Under the pieces are notes generated by a model. The model ran no database searches, was not told the origin of the DNA, and saw only the letters and a list, made by a program, of their open reading frames with translations. From the NCBI RefSeq assembly GCF_022919715.1, contig NZ_CP095042.1, forward strand, positions 310,001 through 374,000: a stretch of DNA of 64,000 nt. Direction: 5' to 3'. This DNA comes from Agromyces sp. H17E-10 (GTDB taxonomy: Bacteria > Actinomycetota > Actinomycetes > Actinomycetales > Microbacteriaceae). Both the position numbers and the translations under genes were made by a program. Shown here piece after piece: positions 35,173 to 45,539 of the stretch (position 1 is its first letter; every line of letters begins with the position of its first letter).

Positions 35173-36171
35173 TCAGCCCTGCTCGAGGATCGAGTCGGGC
35201 TGGATGTCGATCTTGGCCCCCGTGAGCTTGGCGGCGAGGCGGGCGTTCTGCCCCTCCTTGCCGATCGCGAGCGAGAGCTGGTAGTCGGGCACGAGCGCGC
35301 GCACGGCGCGCGTCTGCTCGTCGATCACGTACGCGCTCGTCACCTTCGCGGGCGAGAGCGCCGACGCGACGAACGTCGCCAGGTCGTCGGACCAGTCGAC
35401 GATGTCGATCTTCTCGGCGCCGAGCTCGGCGGTGACCGCGCGCACGCGCTGGCCGAGCTCGCCGATCGCAGCGCCCTTGGCGTTGACGCCGGGCTGGTTC
35501 GCGCGCACCGCGATCTTGGTGCGGTGCCCCGCCTCGCGGGCGAGCGAGACGATCTCGACGACGCCCGACGCGATCTCGGGCACCTCGAGCGCGAAGAGCT
35601 TGCGCACGAGCGCGGGGTGGGTGCGCGACACGGTGATCGACGGCCCCTTCGCGCCCTTCGCGACGCTCGTGACGTAGACGCGGATGCGCTGCCCGTGCGG
35701 GTACTCCTCGCCGGGCACCTGCTCCTCGGGCGGCAGGATCGCCTCGACCGTGCCGAGGTCGATGTGCACCATCTTCGGGTTCGGGCCCTGCTGGATGACG
35801 CCCGCCACGATGTCGCCCTCGCGCCCGCGGAACTCGCCGAGCACCGCGTCGTCGGCGATGTCGCGCAGACGCTGCATGATGACCTGCTTGGCCGCGAAGG
35901 CCGCGATGCGACCGAAGTCGTTCGGGGTGTCGTCGGCCTCGCCGATGACGTTGCCCTCGTCGTCGACCTCGGGCACGAAGATCGTCACGTGCCCCGTCTT
36001 GCGGTCGAGTTCGGCACGGGCGCCGTTCGGGTTCGAATGCCCGTGCTGGTTCGGGTTCTGGTGCTTGAGGTAGGCCATCAGGATCGCCTGCTCGATGATC
36101 TGCACCAGTTCGTCGAACGGGATCTCTTTCTCGCGCTCCACCATGCGAAGCATGCTGAGGTCGATATCCAT
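35173..36171 (-). CDS. nusA: Transcription termination/antitermination protein NusA
   Basis: A 332-residue NusA: N-terminal RNA polymerase-binding domain, S1 domain (GDIVAGVIQQGPNPKMVHID), then two KH domains (ANQPGVNAKGAAIGELGQRV and LAIGKEGQNARLAAKLTG). It lacks the C-terminal acidic repeats of E. coli NusA, as usual for actinobacteria. GGAGG lies 6 nt before the ATG. Normally rimP precedes nusA; here a divergent TetR gene does, and no rimP is visible in the window. Confidence 0.97.
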   Translation of the reverse strand: MDIDLSMLRMVEREKEIPFDELVQIIEQAILMAYLKHQNPNQHGHSNPNGARAELDRKTGHVTIFVPEVDDEGNVIGEADDTPNDFGRIAAFAAKQVIMQRLRDIADDAVLGEFRGREGDIVAGVIQQGPNPKMVHIDLGTVEAILPPEEQVPGEEYPHGQRIRVYVTSVAKGAKGPSITVSRTHPALVRKLFALEVPEIASGVVEIVSLAREAGHRTKIAVRANQPGVNAKGAAIGELGQRVRAVTAELGAEKIDIVDWSDDLATFVASALSPAKVTSAYVIDEQTRAVRALVPDYQLSLAIGKEGQNARLAAKLTGAKIDIQPDSILEQG

Positions 36172-36287
36172 CGCCGGCCTCCTCTATTCAGCTCTCAGGC
36201 CGCTACCCCTCGGAGCGGACATTCAAGCGTATCGGATGCCGCGAGCGAGCGTCACCCGCGGCTCGGGCATTTTCGCGTCAATTGGTA

Positions 36288-36316
36288 TTGACATGGAATC
36301 GCGATTCGGCGTTAAT
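36288..36316 (+). promoter_or_regulatory. Sigma-70-type promoter of the TetR-glycosyltransferase operon
   Basis: A perfect TTGACA -35 (36288-36293), 17-nt spacer and GTTAAT -10 (36311-36316). Transcription would start a few nucleotides before the ATG at 36327. The best -35 match I found in the window. Confidence 0.7.
36296..36307. promoter_or_regulatory. Palindromic operator within the tetR promoter
   Basis: GAATCGCGATTC, a perfect 12-bp palindrome lying wholly in the spacer between -35 and -10, the classical position for TetR autorepression. Confidence 0.65.
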
Positions 36317-36326
36317 GGACGTTGAG

Positions 36327-36914
36327 ATGAAAGAGAAGCGCAGTTACACCATGCGGGCCCGCGCCGACGGGGCCGCGCAGACCCGCAGCAGCATCCTCGA
36401 GGCGACCATCGCGCTCGCGGGCGAGCTGCCCCTGGCCGCCTGCACCCTGCCCGCCGTCGCCGAACGCGCGGGCGTCTCGGTGCAGACCGTGCTCCGCATC
36501 TTCGGCTCGCGCGACGGGCTGTTCTCGGCCGCCGAAGCCCACGGCCGGGCCGACGTGCTCGCCGAACGGCCCGCCGACCCCGACGATGTGCCCGGCTCGA
36601 TCGACGTCCTGCTCGACCACTACGAGCGACGCGGCGACGGCACGCTGCTGCTGCTCGGGCAGGAGGCGTGGGAGCCCGTCGCCATGCGCGTCACGACGGC
36701 GGGCCGCGCGCTGCACCGTGACTGGGTCGAGCGCACCTTCGCCCGAGCCCTCGAGGCGTGCGCCCCGGCCGACCGCGACGAGACCGTCGACCTGCTCGTC
36801 GCCGCGACCGACCTCTTCACCTGGAAGCTCTGGCGACGCGACCGCGGCCTCGGTCGCACCGATGTCCGCCGCCGCATGCTCCGGCTCGTCGACGCCGTCG
36901 TCGAGCGCATCTGA
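36327..36914 (+). CDS. TetR/AcrR-family transcriptional regulator
   Basis: A 195-residue TetR-type repressor with an N-terminal helix-turn-helix (LPAVAERAGVSVQTVLRIF, about 36-54) and a divergent all-helical ligand domain. The start at 36327 is chosen because the promoter ends about 10 nt upstream; ATG 36315 and TTG 36282 lie within or before the promoter and are unlikely. It is 24 nt upstream of a glycosyltransferase and probably represses both genes through the palindrome in its promoter. Confidence 0.87.
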   Translation: MKEKRSYTMRARADGAAQTRSSILEATIALAGELPLAACTLPAVAERAGVSVQTVLRIFGSRDGLFSAAEAHGRADVLAERPADPDDVPGSIDVLLDHYERRGDGTLLLLGQEAWEPVAMRVTTAGRALHRDWVERTFARALEACAPADRDETVDLLVAATDLFTWKLWRRDRGLGRTDVRRRMLRLVDAVVERI

Positions 36915-36938
36915 AACCCGACCCGAGGAGGCACCGGC

Positions 36939-38063
36939 ATGGGCACCTTCGCCATCGTCACCGTCGATGCGGGCGGCAACGTGCCGCCCGCGCTCACGAT
37001 CGCCGCCGAGCTCGCGCGACGCGGCCACACCGCGCACGTGCTCGCCCACGAGCGACTGCGGGAGCGAGTGACGGCCGCCGGACTGCCGTTCGTCGAGCTC
37101 GAGTCGTTGCGCGACTGGACCGCCGTCGAGCCGCACGGTGCGGTCGGGATGCTGCGCGCCTACACGCGGCTCGCCTCCTCCCCCGCCGTCGAACGCGAAG
37201 TCGGCGAGCGCCTCGCCGGGCTCGGGGCCGACGCCTCGCTCGTCGACTGCCTCATGGCGGGTTGCGGTCGTGCGTCACGGGCGGCCGGCGTGCCCGACGT
37301 CGTGCTGTTCCACACGCTCCTCGCGTACTGGCTGGGCGGGTACGCCCGCGGCCCCGTCGGCGCCGTCGCCGGGCTGCGCGGAACGGCACCGTCGCGAGCG
37401 TGGCGGGCCGCCGCGGCACGCATCGTCGCGAGCGACGCGGCACTCGACCCCGCCGCACGCTCCGGGCACGAGGCATCCGCATTCGACTGGACGGGGGCCG
37501 TGGAGACGGGCCGTCCTGCCGAACGCGACCCCGCACGGCCGCCGCTCGTCGTCGCGAGTCTCAGCAGCACCTGGCTGCCGGGGCAGTCCGCCGCGTACCA
37601 GCGCATCGCGACGGCGCTCGGCGCGCTGCCGGTCCGCGGTCTCATCACGCTCGGCGGGCTCGAGCTCGACCGGCCGCTCGACCTGCCGTCGAACGTCGAA
37701 CTCGTCGACCGCGCCGACCACGGCGAGGTGCTGTCGCGGACCGCGGTGCTGATCGGGCACGGCGGACACTCGACGACCCTCCGCGCCCTCGCGCACGATG
37801 TGCCGGTCGTCGCCCTGCCGATGCACCCGTTCGTCGACCAGCCGATGGTGGCATCGGCCGTCGAGGCCGCCGGCGCCGGCATCCGGCTGCCGAAGACCGC
37901 GAGCGCCGATCGCATCGCGGGCGCGGTGACACGCGCACTCACCGACGAGGCGATGCGAGCGGCGGCCGCCGGAATCGGCGCGCGGATCCGCAGCGTCGAT
38001 GCCGCGGCCGCCGCGTGCACGTTGCTCGAGCGGGTCGCCGCGGCTCGCGCCCGCGCGCACTGA
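36939..38063 (+). CDS. GT1-family (MGT-like) glycosyltransferase
   Basis: A 374-residue GT-B fold enzyme. The N-terminal acceptor half starts TVDAGGNVPPALTIAAELARRGH; the C-terminal donor half has LIGHGGHSTTLRAL and ALPMHPFVDQPMVA, the UDP-sugar-binding signature of macrolide/antibiotic glycosyltransferases. GAGGAGG lies 7 nt before the ATG. With its TetR partner it looks like an inducible module that glycosylates, and possibly inactivates, a small lipophilic compound. The acceptor is unknown. Confidence 0.85.
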   Translation: MGTFAIVTVDAGGNVPPALTIAAELARRGHTAHVLAHERLRERVTAAGLPFVELESLRDWTAVEPHGAVGMLRAYTRLASSPAVEREVGERLAGLGADASLVDCLMAGCGRASRAAGVPDVVLFHTLLAYWLGGYARGPVGAVAGLRGTAPSRAWRAAAARIVASDAALDPAARSGHEASAFDWTGAVETGRPAERDPARPPLVVASLSSTWLPGQSAAYQRIATALGALPVRGLITLGGLELDRPLDLPSNVELVDRADHGEVLSRTAVLIGHGGHSTTLRALAHDVPVVALPMHPFVDQPMVASAVEAAGAGIRLPKTASADRIAGAVTRALTDEAMRAAAAGIGARIRSVDAAAAACTLLERVAAARARAH

Positions 38064-38075
38064 TCCCGAACGACA

Positions 38076-38109
38076 CGGATGCCGCGCGGCCCCCACCGCG
38101 CGGCATCCG
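38076..38109. terminator. Bidirectional terminator hairpin
   Basis: A perfect 14-bp stem (CGGATGCCGCGCGG and its complement) with a 6-nt loop, between the convergent glycosyltransferase and phoX genes. Confidence 0.85.
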
Positions 38110-38151
38110 CCTCTCACGTCGCACCCCCCAGCGCGACGGGACCGGCGCGGG

Positions 38152-40215
38152 TCAGCCGCGCCAGACCTGCACGACCGACGGCCTCGGCGCGGCGACCGCG
38201 CCGGCGGCCGTCGAGCCGTAGTCGGGGAACAGCGAACTCGGCGCCGCGAACGAGCCCTCCTCGCCGGGGTGCTGCACCGCGACGAACACGACGCCCTCCT
38301 CGGCGCGCACCACGGGGCCGCAGGTCTCCGCCTCCCGCGGCACCGAGAGGAACTGCTGCACGTGCCCGCGCTCGGGCCCCTCGAGCGGCACCTTGAAGAG
38401 GCCGTCGTTCCTGCGGATCGTCGACGGCGCGCCGTCGGTCGAGATCCACAGGTTGCCCTCGGTGTCGAACGCGACGTTGTCGGGGCACGAGATCGGCGAG
38501 ACCTGGTCCTTCGGGTAGCCCGCGAAGTACGTCTGCGTGATCGAGGCGGGGTCGCCGCAGAGCAGCAGGATGCTCCAGGCGAAGCGCTCGCCCGACTGGC
38601 CCGCGACCTCGGTCAGCTCGATGACGTGGCCGTCGCGGTTCGTGGCCCGCGGGTTCGGCTCGTCGACCGGAGGCTTGCCCGCCGTGCCGCGCTGGGTGTT
38701 GTTCGTGCACGCGATGTAGACCCGGCCGCTGGTCGGGTGCGGCTCGACGTCCTCGCAGCGGTCCATCTTCGTCGCGCCGACGAGATCGGCGGCCAGTCGC
38801 GTGTTGACGAGCACCTCCTCGAGCGACATGCCGGGCACGACGCTCTCGCCCTTGCGGGTGAGGGCGATCCACCGGCCCGAGCCGTCGAACGCGCCGTCAG
38901 CGGGCAGCTTGCCGGTGCCGTCGATCTCGGCGGCCGGCGAGTTGCCGCTGAACCGGGCGACGAACAGGTCGCCCTCGCTGAGCAGGCGGCGGTTCTGCTT
39001 GCGCGCGCCCGGGTTGTCCTTCGGGTTGAACTTGTGCTTCGAGACGAACTTGTACAGGTAGTCGCCGCGCTCGTCGTCGCCCATGTACGCGACGGCTCGC
39101 CCGTCGGCGGCGATGCGCACGTTGGCGCCCTCGTGCTTGAAGCGGCCCAGCGCCGTGTGCTTGACGGGCGTCGAGGTCGGGTCCTGCGGGTCGATCTCGA
39201 CGATGTACCCGAAGCGGTTCGACTCGTTCTCGTAGCCCGGCGCGGCACCGTCGAAGCGCGGGTCCCACGTCTCCCAGCCGGTCGAGGTCGCCGCGTCGGC
39301 GAAACCGTAGCGCTTGCGGGCGGCGGTGTCGGGTGCGGCGCGGAAGTAGCCGTTGAAGTTCTCCTCGCCGCTCAGCACCGTGCCCCACGGCGTCGTGCCG
39401 CCGGCGCAGTTGCCGAGGGTGCCGTGCACCACGGTGCCCGTCGGGTCGCCCACGGTCTGCAGCAGCGCCGAGCCCGCGGCGGGCCCCGTGAACTCGAACT
39501 CGGTCTCGACCGTGATGCGCCGGTTGCGGGCGCCGCCCGTGACGATGCGCCACGGGCCGCCGACGCGGTCGCGCTCGACCTCGACGACCGACATGCCCTG
39601 TGCGGCCTTGTAGATCTCGCCACGACGGCGGAGCTCGGCCGGGTCGCTCGACGGCGGGAACATGATGCCGGGGTTCACGTACTCGTGGTTCGCGACGAGC
39701 ACGCCCGTGAGTCCGCCCCGGTCGGCGATGACGTCGAGATAGTCGTTGTTGTAGCCGAACTGGCGCGCCTGCGCCTTAGCGGTCTGGTTCGCGAGGTCGA
39801 AGCCCGGCGCGTCGGGGAAGATCGGGTCGCCCCAGCGCACGAGCGCCTGCCAGCGGTACCCCGTCGGCACGGTGAACTCGTCGACGAGGTGCGAGACCGG
39901 TTCGATGGGTTCGAAGGGCAGGCCGGATGCCGCGGCCGTGCCTCCGCCCGCTCGTGTCGCAGCCTGCGCGGCGTCGGGGCGGAGCGCGCCGCCCGCCGCG
40001 ATCGCGAGCGCGCCGGCGGCGCCGAGGCCGAGCAGCGCCCGGCGGCTGAGCGCCGCAGAGGCGAGCGAGCGGAACTCGGGGTTGCCCGACGTGTTGCACT
40101 CGGGCCCGAGGCACGCGTCGGCGCACTTGAGGCGACACGTCACCGGCGAGCGCTTGCCGCGCGCGTGGTCGACGATCGGCAGGGTTCGGCGCGGTGCGCC
40201 CTCGGTCAGCGTCAC
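38152..40215 (-). CDS. phoX: PhoX family phosphatase (DUF839), Tat-exported
   Basis: A 687-residue extracytoplasmic alkaline phosphatase of the PhoX/DUF839 family, metal-dependent (Ca and Fe in characterised members) and acting on phosphomonoesters. A twin-arginine segment SRRALLGLGAAGAL follows about 45 residues with three Cys. Conserved blocks include NHEYVNPG, GEENFNGYF, GRFKHEGANV, YMGDDERGDYLYKFVS and EDVEPHP. The GTG at 40215 has GAGGAAG about 5 nt upstream. Stand-alone; phosphate control is plausible but no Pho box was identified. Confidence 0.9.
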   Translation of the reverse strand: MTLTEGAPRRTLPIVDHARGKRSPVTCRLKCADACLGPECNTSGNPEFRSLASAALSRRALLGLGAAGALAIAAGGALRPDAAQAATRAGGGTAAASGLPFEPIEPVSHLVDEFTVPTGYRWQALVRWGDPIFPDAPGFDLANQTAKAQARQFGYNNDYLDVIADRGGLTGVLVANHEYVNPGIMFPPSSDPAELRRRGEIYKAAQGMSVVEVERDRVGGPWRIVTGGARNRRITVETEFEFTGPAAGSALLQTVGDPTGTVVHGTLGNCAGGTTPWGTVLSGEENFNGYFRAAPDTAARKRYGFADAATSTGWETWDPRFDGAAPGYENESNRFGYIVEIDPQDPTSTPVKHTALGRFKHEGANVRIAADGRAVAYMGDDERGDYLYKFVSKHKFNPKDNPGARKQNRRLLSEGDLFVARFSGNSPAAEIDGTGKLPADGAFDGSGRWIALTRKGESVVPGMSLEEVLVNTRLAADLVGATKMDRCEDVEPHPTSGRVYIACTNNTQRGTAGKPPVDEPNPRATNRDGHVIELTEVAGQSGERFAWSILLLCGDPASITQTYFAGYPKDQVSPISCPDNVAFDTEGNLWISTDGAPSTIRRNDGLFKVPLEGPERGHVQQFLSVPREAETCGPVVRAEEGVVFVAVQHPGEEGSFAAPSSLFPDYGSTAAGAVAAPRPSVVQVWRG

Positions 40216-40379
40216 GGGCTTCCTCACTCTCGACGGTGGTCGCGACTCGGCGACGATGCGTCGAGCGTCGCGCCGCCGTGCGACGCCGAGAGGACCGGTC
40301 GGTGAACGGGAGGTGACCGTCGGGACAACGGTGCGTTCGGGGGCGACGCGCCACTCCGGTCGCGGGCCGCCGAACCCGG

Positions 40380-41471
<1,092 letters not shown>

Positions 41472-41569
41472 GTGCCAAGCCTCGCATGCCGTGCCGCGTC
41501 GAGCCCGTCGCATCCTGCAGAATCGTGAGCAGACGGCCGATCGGGCCGCACGAGGCGAAGGGTCCGCAC

Positions 41570-42640
41570 ATGGCCAGGACACGCAAGAAGGTGCGTTCAG
41601 AGCTCAAGAACACCGCGTACGAGATCTTCATCGGCATCCTGTCGATCCTCTCGATCCTGAACCTCGTGCTCGTGTACGTCATGCGCGACGATCGGGCGCT
41701 GCAGGTCGTGCTCTCGGCGATGAACGCGCTGTTCAGCCTGATCTTCCTGTGCGACTTCATCTACCGCATCACGACGGCCCCGTCGGCGTCGCGGTACTTC
41801 TTCCGCGGCTTCGGTTGGGCCGACCTGCTCGCGAGCCTGCCGTTCGCGCAGTTGAAGGTGCTCCGCATCTTCCGCCTGCTCCGTGTCTTCCGCCTGCTGC
41901 GCGAGCTCGGGCCGCGCACGATCTGGAACACGCTCATCCACGACCGCGCCAACAGCACGCTCATGACGCTGCTGCTGCTCGGCGTGCTCGTGCTGCAGTT
42001 CGGCAGCATCACGATCCTCGCCGTCGAGGAGGACGCCGAGGGCGCCAACATCACGACGGCGTCCGACGCGCTCTGGTACACGATCGTCACGATCTCGACC
42101 GTCGGCTACGGCGACCAGTACCCCGTCACGAACCTCGGGCGCCTGATCGGCGCCGTCATCATCGTCGTGGGCGTCGGCATCTTCGGCACCTTCACCGGAT
42201 ACCTGGCGAACCTCTTCCTCGGCCCGCAGCAGCAGGCGCAGGAGGCCGCCGACGTGGCCGCGGACGTCGCGACCGACGTCGCCGCGGACACCGGCGCGAC
42301 GGGTGCGCCGTCCACGACCGGCGCCCCCTCGGCGACGGACGCACCAGCTGCGGCCGGCGCGCCGACGTCGGGTGCTCCGACGACCACCGTCGCTGACGCC
42401 GCGGCCACCGGCGTCGCGGCCGGTGCGACCTCCGGCGCCGTCACCGCGGGGGCGACGGCCGGCAGCAGCGGCACGGCTTCCGGCCACGGCCTGCCGCCGG
42501 CCACCGCGTCCGACCAGTCCGCTTCCCCGGCCCTCGGGGCCTCCCCCGCAGAGCTCAGCGCCCGACTGGCCGCGCTCATCGCCGAGTCGGAGGCGACCGC
42601 CGCCGAATTGCGCAGCCTGCTCGCCGACGCGTCACGCTGA
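41570..42640 (+). CDS. Voltage-gated-type potassium channel
   Basis: A 356-residue six-helix channel. S4 carries regularly spaced arginines (RIFRLLRVFRLLRELGPR) and the selectivity filter is TISTVGYGDQYP, characteristic of K+ selectivity. After S6 there is an unusually long Ala/Thr/Gly-rich cytoplasmic tail (about 220-330) ending in a short helix (LSARLAALIAESEATAAELR) that may form a coiled-coil. ATG behind GAAGG. A strong hairpin follows the stop. Confidence 0.9.
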   Translation: MARTRKKVRSELKNTAYEIFIGILSILSILNLVLVYVMRDDRALQVVLSAMNALFSLIFLCDFIYRITTAPSASRYFFRGFGWADLLASLPFAQLKVLRIFRLLRVFRLLRELGPRTIWNTLIHDRANSTLMTLLLLGVLVLQFGSITILAVEEDAEGANITTASDALWYTIVTISTVGYGDQYPVTNLGRLIGAVIIVVGVGIFGTFTGYLANLFLGPQQQAQEAADVAADVATDVAADTGATGAPSTTGAPSATDAPAAAGAPTSGAPTTTVADAAATGVAAGATSGAVTAGATAGSSGTASGHGLPPATASDQSASPALGASPAELSARLAALIAESEATAAELRSLLADASR

Positions 42641-42657
42641 ACCGGTCGGTGAAAGCG

Positions 42658-42687
42658 AACGGCCGGGCGCACAGGCGCCCGGCCGTT
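42658..42687. terminator. Bidirectional terminator hairpin
   Basis: A perfect 13-bp stem (AACGGCCGGGCGC and its complement, loop ACAG) between the convergent channel and proS genes. Confidence 0.85.
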
Positions 42688-42704
42688 TCGACCGCGTACT
42701 CGCG

Positions 42705-44468
42705 TCAGGCGCCGAGCGCCGCGACGACGCCGTCGATCGGCACCTGCGTGCGCTCGCCCGTCGCGCGGTCCCAGACCTCGACGACGCCGTCGGCGACGCC
42801 ACGACCCGCGATCACGATCTTCGGCACGCCGATGAGTTCGGCGTCGGCGAACTTCACGCCGGGCGAGAGCTTGGGTCGATCGTCGTAGAGCACGTCGCGA
42901 CCCGATGCCTCGAGGTCGGCGACGATGCGCTCGGCGGCATCGAACGCCGCCTGGTCCTTGCCCGTGGCGAGTACGTGCACGTCGAACGGAGCGACCGACT
43001 CGGGCCAGATGAGGCCCTTGTCGTCGTTGTGCAGCTCGGCGATGATCGCGAGGATGCGGGTGACGCCGATGCCGTACGAACCCATCGTCACGGTTGCGAG
43101 CTTGCCGTTCTCGTCGAGCACCTTGAGCCCGAGGGTCTCCGCGAAGAATCGTCCGAGCTGGAAGACGTGGCCGATCTCCATGCCGCGCGCGAGCTCCACG
43201 GGGCCCGAGCCGTCGGGTGCGGGGTCGCCCTCGCGCACGTCGGCGATGTCGATCACACCGTCGGCCGTGAAGTCGCGGCCCGCGACGAGCGAGAGCACGT
43301 GCTGCTCGTGCCGGTTGGCTCCGGTCACCCAGGCGGTGCCGTCGACGACGCGCGGGTCGACGAGGAACCGGATGCCGGTCGCCGACTCCTCGCCGAGCAC
43401 GGGCCCCTCGGGCGACCACGGCCCGATGTAACCCTTGACGAGCCCAGGGTGCTTCGCGAAGTCGGACTCGGTGGCGGCCTCGACCTCGGCCGGAGCGAAC
43501 GCCACCTCGGCGCGCTTCATCTCGACCTCGCGGTCGCCGGGCATGCCGACGACGACGAGCTCGCGGTTGCCGTCGAGGTGGGTGAGCGCGAGGACGACGC
43601 ACTTCAGTGTGTCGGCCGCGTGCCACGGGCGGTCGGTGCGGGTCTCGTGGTCGTTGACGTGGTCGACGAGGCTCAGGATGGTCGGCGTGTTCGGCGAATC
43701 GAAGATGCGCGCGGCGGGCTGCCCCTCGATCGGGAGCGGTTCGGGTGCGAGCGTCTCGAACGCCTCGACGTTCGCGGCGTAGCCGCCCGCCGACCGCACG
43801 AAGGTGTCCTCGCCGACGGGCGTCGGGTGCAGGAATTCTTCGCTGCGCGCTCCGCCCATCAGGCCGTTGTCGGCGGTGACGATGACGTACTCGAGACCGA
43901 GCCGCGTGAAGATGCGCTCGTAGGCGTCGCGTTGCGCCTGGTACGAGGCATCCAGCCCTTCGTCGCTGACATCGAACGAATACGCGTCCTTCATGGTGAA
44001 CTCGCGGCCGCGGAGAAGACCGGCTCGTGGACGCGCCTCGTCGCGGTACTTGTCCTGGATCTGGAAGATCGTGAGCGGAAGGTCCTTGTACGAGGAATAC
44101 AGATCCTTCACGAGCAGCGTGAACATCTCCTCGTGCGTCGGGGCGAGGAGATAGTCGGCTTCCTTGCGGTCCTGCAGGCGGAAGATGCCATCGCCGTAGG
44201 ACTCCCACCGGCCGGACAGTTCATAGGGCTCGCGCGGCAGCAGCGCCGGGAAGTGCACCTCGTGTGCGCCGGCTGCCTCCATCTCGTCGCGCACGATACG
44301 CTCGATCTTCGCCTTCACCCTGAGGCCCAGCGGCAGCCACGTGAAGATCCCCGGCGCGGTCCGCCGGATGTAGCCGGCGCGCACGAGCAGCTTGTGGCTC
44401 GTGACCTCGGCGTCGGCCGGGTCTTCACGGAGGGTGCGGAGGAAGAAGTTCGAAAGGCGTGTGGGCAC
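42705..44468 (-). CDS. proS: Prolyl-tRNA synthetase
   Basis: A 587-residue class II synthetase of the bacterial type with an editing insertion between motifs 2 and 3. Visible: [42 protein letters not shown] (read as two adjacent motifs), the INS editing region near 240-400, and [10 protein letters not shown] of motif 3. The GTG start follows TAGAAT by 6 nt, so the message is probably leaderless. It stands alone here although it belongs to the ispG-proS-nusA backbone. Confidence 0.97.
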   Translation of the reverse strand: MPTRLSNFFLRTLREDPADAEVTSHKLLVRAGYIRRTAPGIFTWLPLGLRVKAKIERIVRDEMEAAGAHEVHFPALLPREPYELSGRWESYGDGIFRLQDRKEADYLLAPTHEEMFTLLVKDLYSSYKDLPLTIFQIQDKYRDEARPRAGLLRGREFTMKDAYSFDVSDEGLDASYQAQRDAYERIFTRLGLEYVIVTADNGLMGGARSEEFLHPTPVGEDTFVRSAGGYAANVEAFETLAPEPLPIEGQPAARIFDSPNTPTILSLVDHVNDHETRTDRPWHAADTLKCVVLALTHLDGNRELVVVGMPGDREVEMKRAEVAFAPAEVEAATESDFAKHPGLVKGYIGPWSPEGPVLGEESATGIRFLVDPRVVDGTAWVTGANRHEQHVLSLVAGRDFTADGVIDIADVREGDPAPDGSGPVELARGMEIGHVFQLGRFFAETLGLKVLDENGKLATVTMGSYGIGVTRILAIIAELHNDDKGLIWPESVAPFDVHVLATGKDQAAFDAAERIVADLEASGRDVLYDDRPKLSPGVKFADAELIGVPKIVIAGRGVADGVVEVWDRATGERTQVPIDGVVAALGA

Positions 44469-44474
44469 CCGACG

Positions 44475-44480
44475 ATTCTA
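44475..44480 (-). promoter_or_regulatory. -10 element TAGAAT, leaderless start of proS
   Basis: On the minus strand TAGAAT ends 6 nt before the proS GTG. Near-consensus -10 sequence. Confidence 0.6.
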
Positions 44481-44507
44481 CTGACGACACGGGGATGCCT
44501 CCTGCCC

Positions 44508-44513
44508 TAGGGT
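44508..44513 (+). promoter_or_regulatory. -10 element TAGGGT, leaderless start of the phosphotransferase gene
   Basis: TAGGGT ends 6 nt before the ATG at 44520; no ribosome binding site. Confidence 0.45.
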
Positions 44514-44519
44514 GCTCGC

Positions 44520-45530
44520 ATGGGTGAGTCGAGCACGCCGTTCTCCGTCGAGGTCACCTCCGAGGCGTGGCGCGTGGACGCGGAGGCCTGGATCGGTGAT
44601 GCGCTGACCGCCCGCGGTCGTTCCGTCGCACGAACCGAGCAGCCTCGCGTGCGCCCGTGGTCGACGCAGCTCGTCGTCGACGCCGAAGGACCGGCCGGCG
44701 TCGAACGCTTCTGGTTCAAGGCGAACTGCCGCGCCCAGGCGTTCGAGCCCGTGCTGCAGTCGCTGCTCGCCGAGCTCGCGCCCGACGACGTCGACGTGCC
44801 GGTCGCCGCCGACCCCGCTCGGGGCTGGATGCTCACCGCCGATCGCGGGCCGACGATGGCCGACCGGCACCGACCGCGCGAGGGCGACTGGACGCGGGTC
44901 ATCGGCGAGTGGGCGGGGCTCCAGCGACGGTTGGCCGGCCGCTCGGCCGAGGTGCTCGCCGCGGGGGTGCCCGACTGCTCGCCCGCGACCGTGCCGGCGC
45001 GTTTCGCCGAACTGCTCGAGGTCGTGCTCGGGCTCCCGGCGGAGCATCCCGCTTCACCCGACCCGGCGACCGCCGACGCACTGGGCGCCGCCGCCGGCCG
45101 CGTCGAGCGAGCCGCGGCCACGCTCGCATCGAGCCCGATGCCCCCGGCCCTCCAGCACGGCGACCTGCACCCCGGCAACGTGTTCGCGACCGGCGCCGAC
45201 GACTCGCTGCGGATCTTCGACTTCGGCGACGCGCAGTGGGCTCACCCGATCGAGGCGGTGCTCGTGCCGATCGCCGTGATGGAGCACAACGGGCTCGATC
45301 CGGCGTCGTCGATGGCCGCGTTCCGAACGGCCTGGTCGCCGATCGCGCCCGACGATGACGACGCAGCATGGGCGGCGCTCGTCGCGGCGGCCGAGACCAC
45401 GCACGCGGTCAACCGCGCCTGCACCTGGTGGGGATGCCTCGCGCAGGCGACCGACGACGAGATGGCTGACTGGGGCGAGGCCGTGCTGCGACACCTCTCG
45501 CGCGTGCTCGGCTCGGGCAACGACTCGTAG
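44520..45530 (+). CDS. Aminoglycoside phosphotransferase-family (APH) kinase-like protein
   Basis: A 336-residue protein with a kinase-like fold. HGDLHPGNVF (about 212-221) is the catalytic Brenner motif with its aspartate, and IFDFGDAQ the metal-binding DFG equivalent. The N-terminal lobe is divergent. The family includes antibiotic-resistance kinases, but most members phosphorylate metabolites, so resistance should not be assumed. Its TAG stop lies in the -10 of the next gene. Confidence 0.85.
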   Translation: MGESSTPFSVEVTSEAWRVDAEAWIGDALTARGRSVARTEQPRVRPWSTQLVVDAEGPAGVERFWFKANCRAQAFEPVLQSLLAELAPDDVDVPVAADPARGWMLTADRGPTMADRHRPREGDWTRVIGEWAGLQRRLAGRSAEVLAAGVPDCSPATVPARFAELLEVVLGLPAEHPASPDPATADALGAAAGRVERAAATLASSPMPPALQHGDLHPGNVFATGADDSLRIFDFGDAQWAHPIEAVLVPIAVMEHNGLDPASSMAAFRTAWSPIAPDDDDAAWAALVAAAETTHAVNRACTWWGCLAQATDDEMADWGEAVLRHLSRVLGSGNDS

Positions 45531-45533
45531 GCT
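45528..45533 (+). promoter_or_regulatory. -10 element TAGGCT of the RNB gene, overlapping the upstream stop codon
   Basis: TAGGCT ends 6 nt before the ATG at 45540. Its first three bases are the stop codon of the phosphotransferase gene. Confidence 0.5.
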
Positions 45534-45539
45534 GGGCGC

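Noticed and set aside
36282..36326. Earlier TTG or ATG starts for the TetR gene.
   Set aside because: They lie inside the -35/-10 promoter, so they would not be on the main transcript.
44520..45530. APH-family gene considered as an antibiotic resistance gene.
   Set aside because: Only general kinase-fold motifs are visible. The family is broad and no specific resistance subfamily could be recognised.
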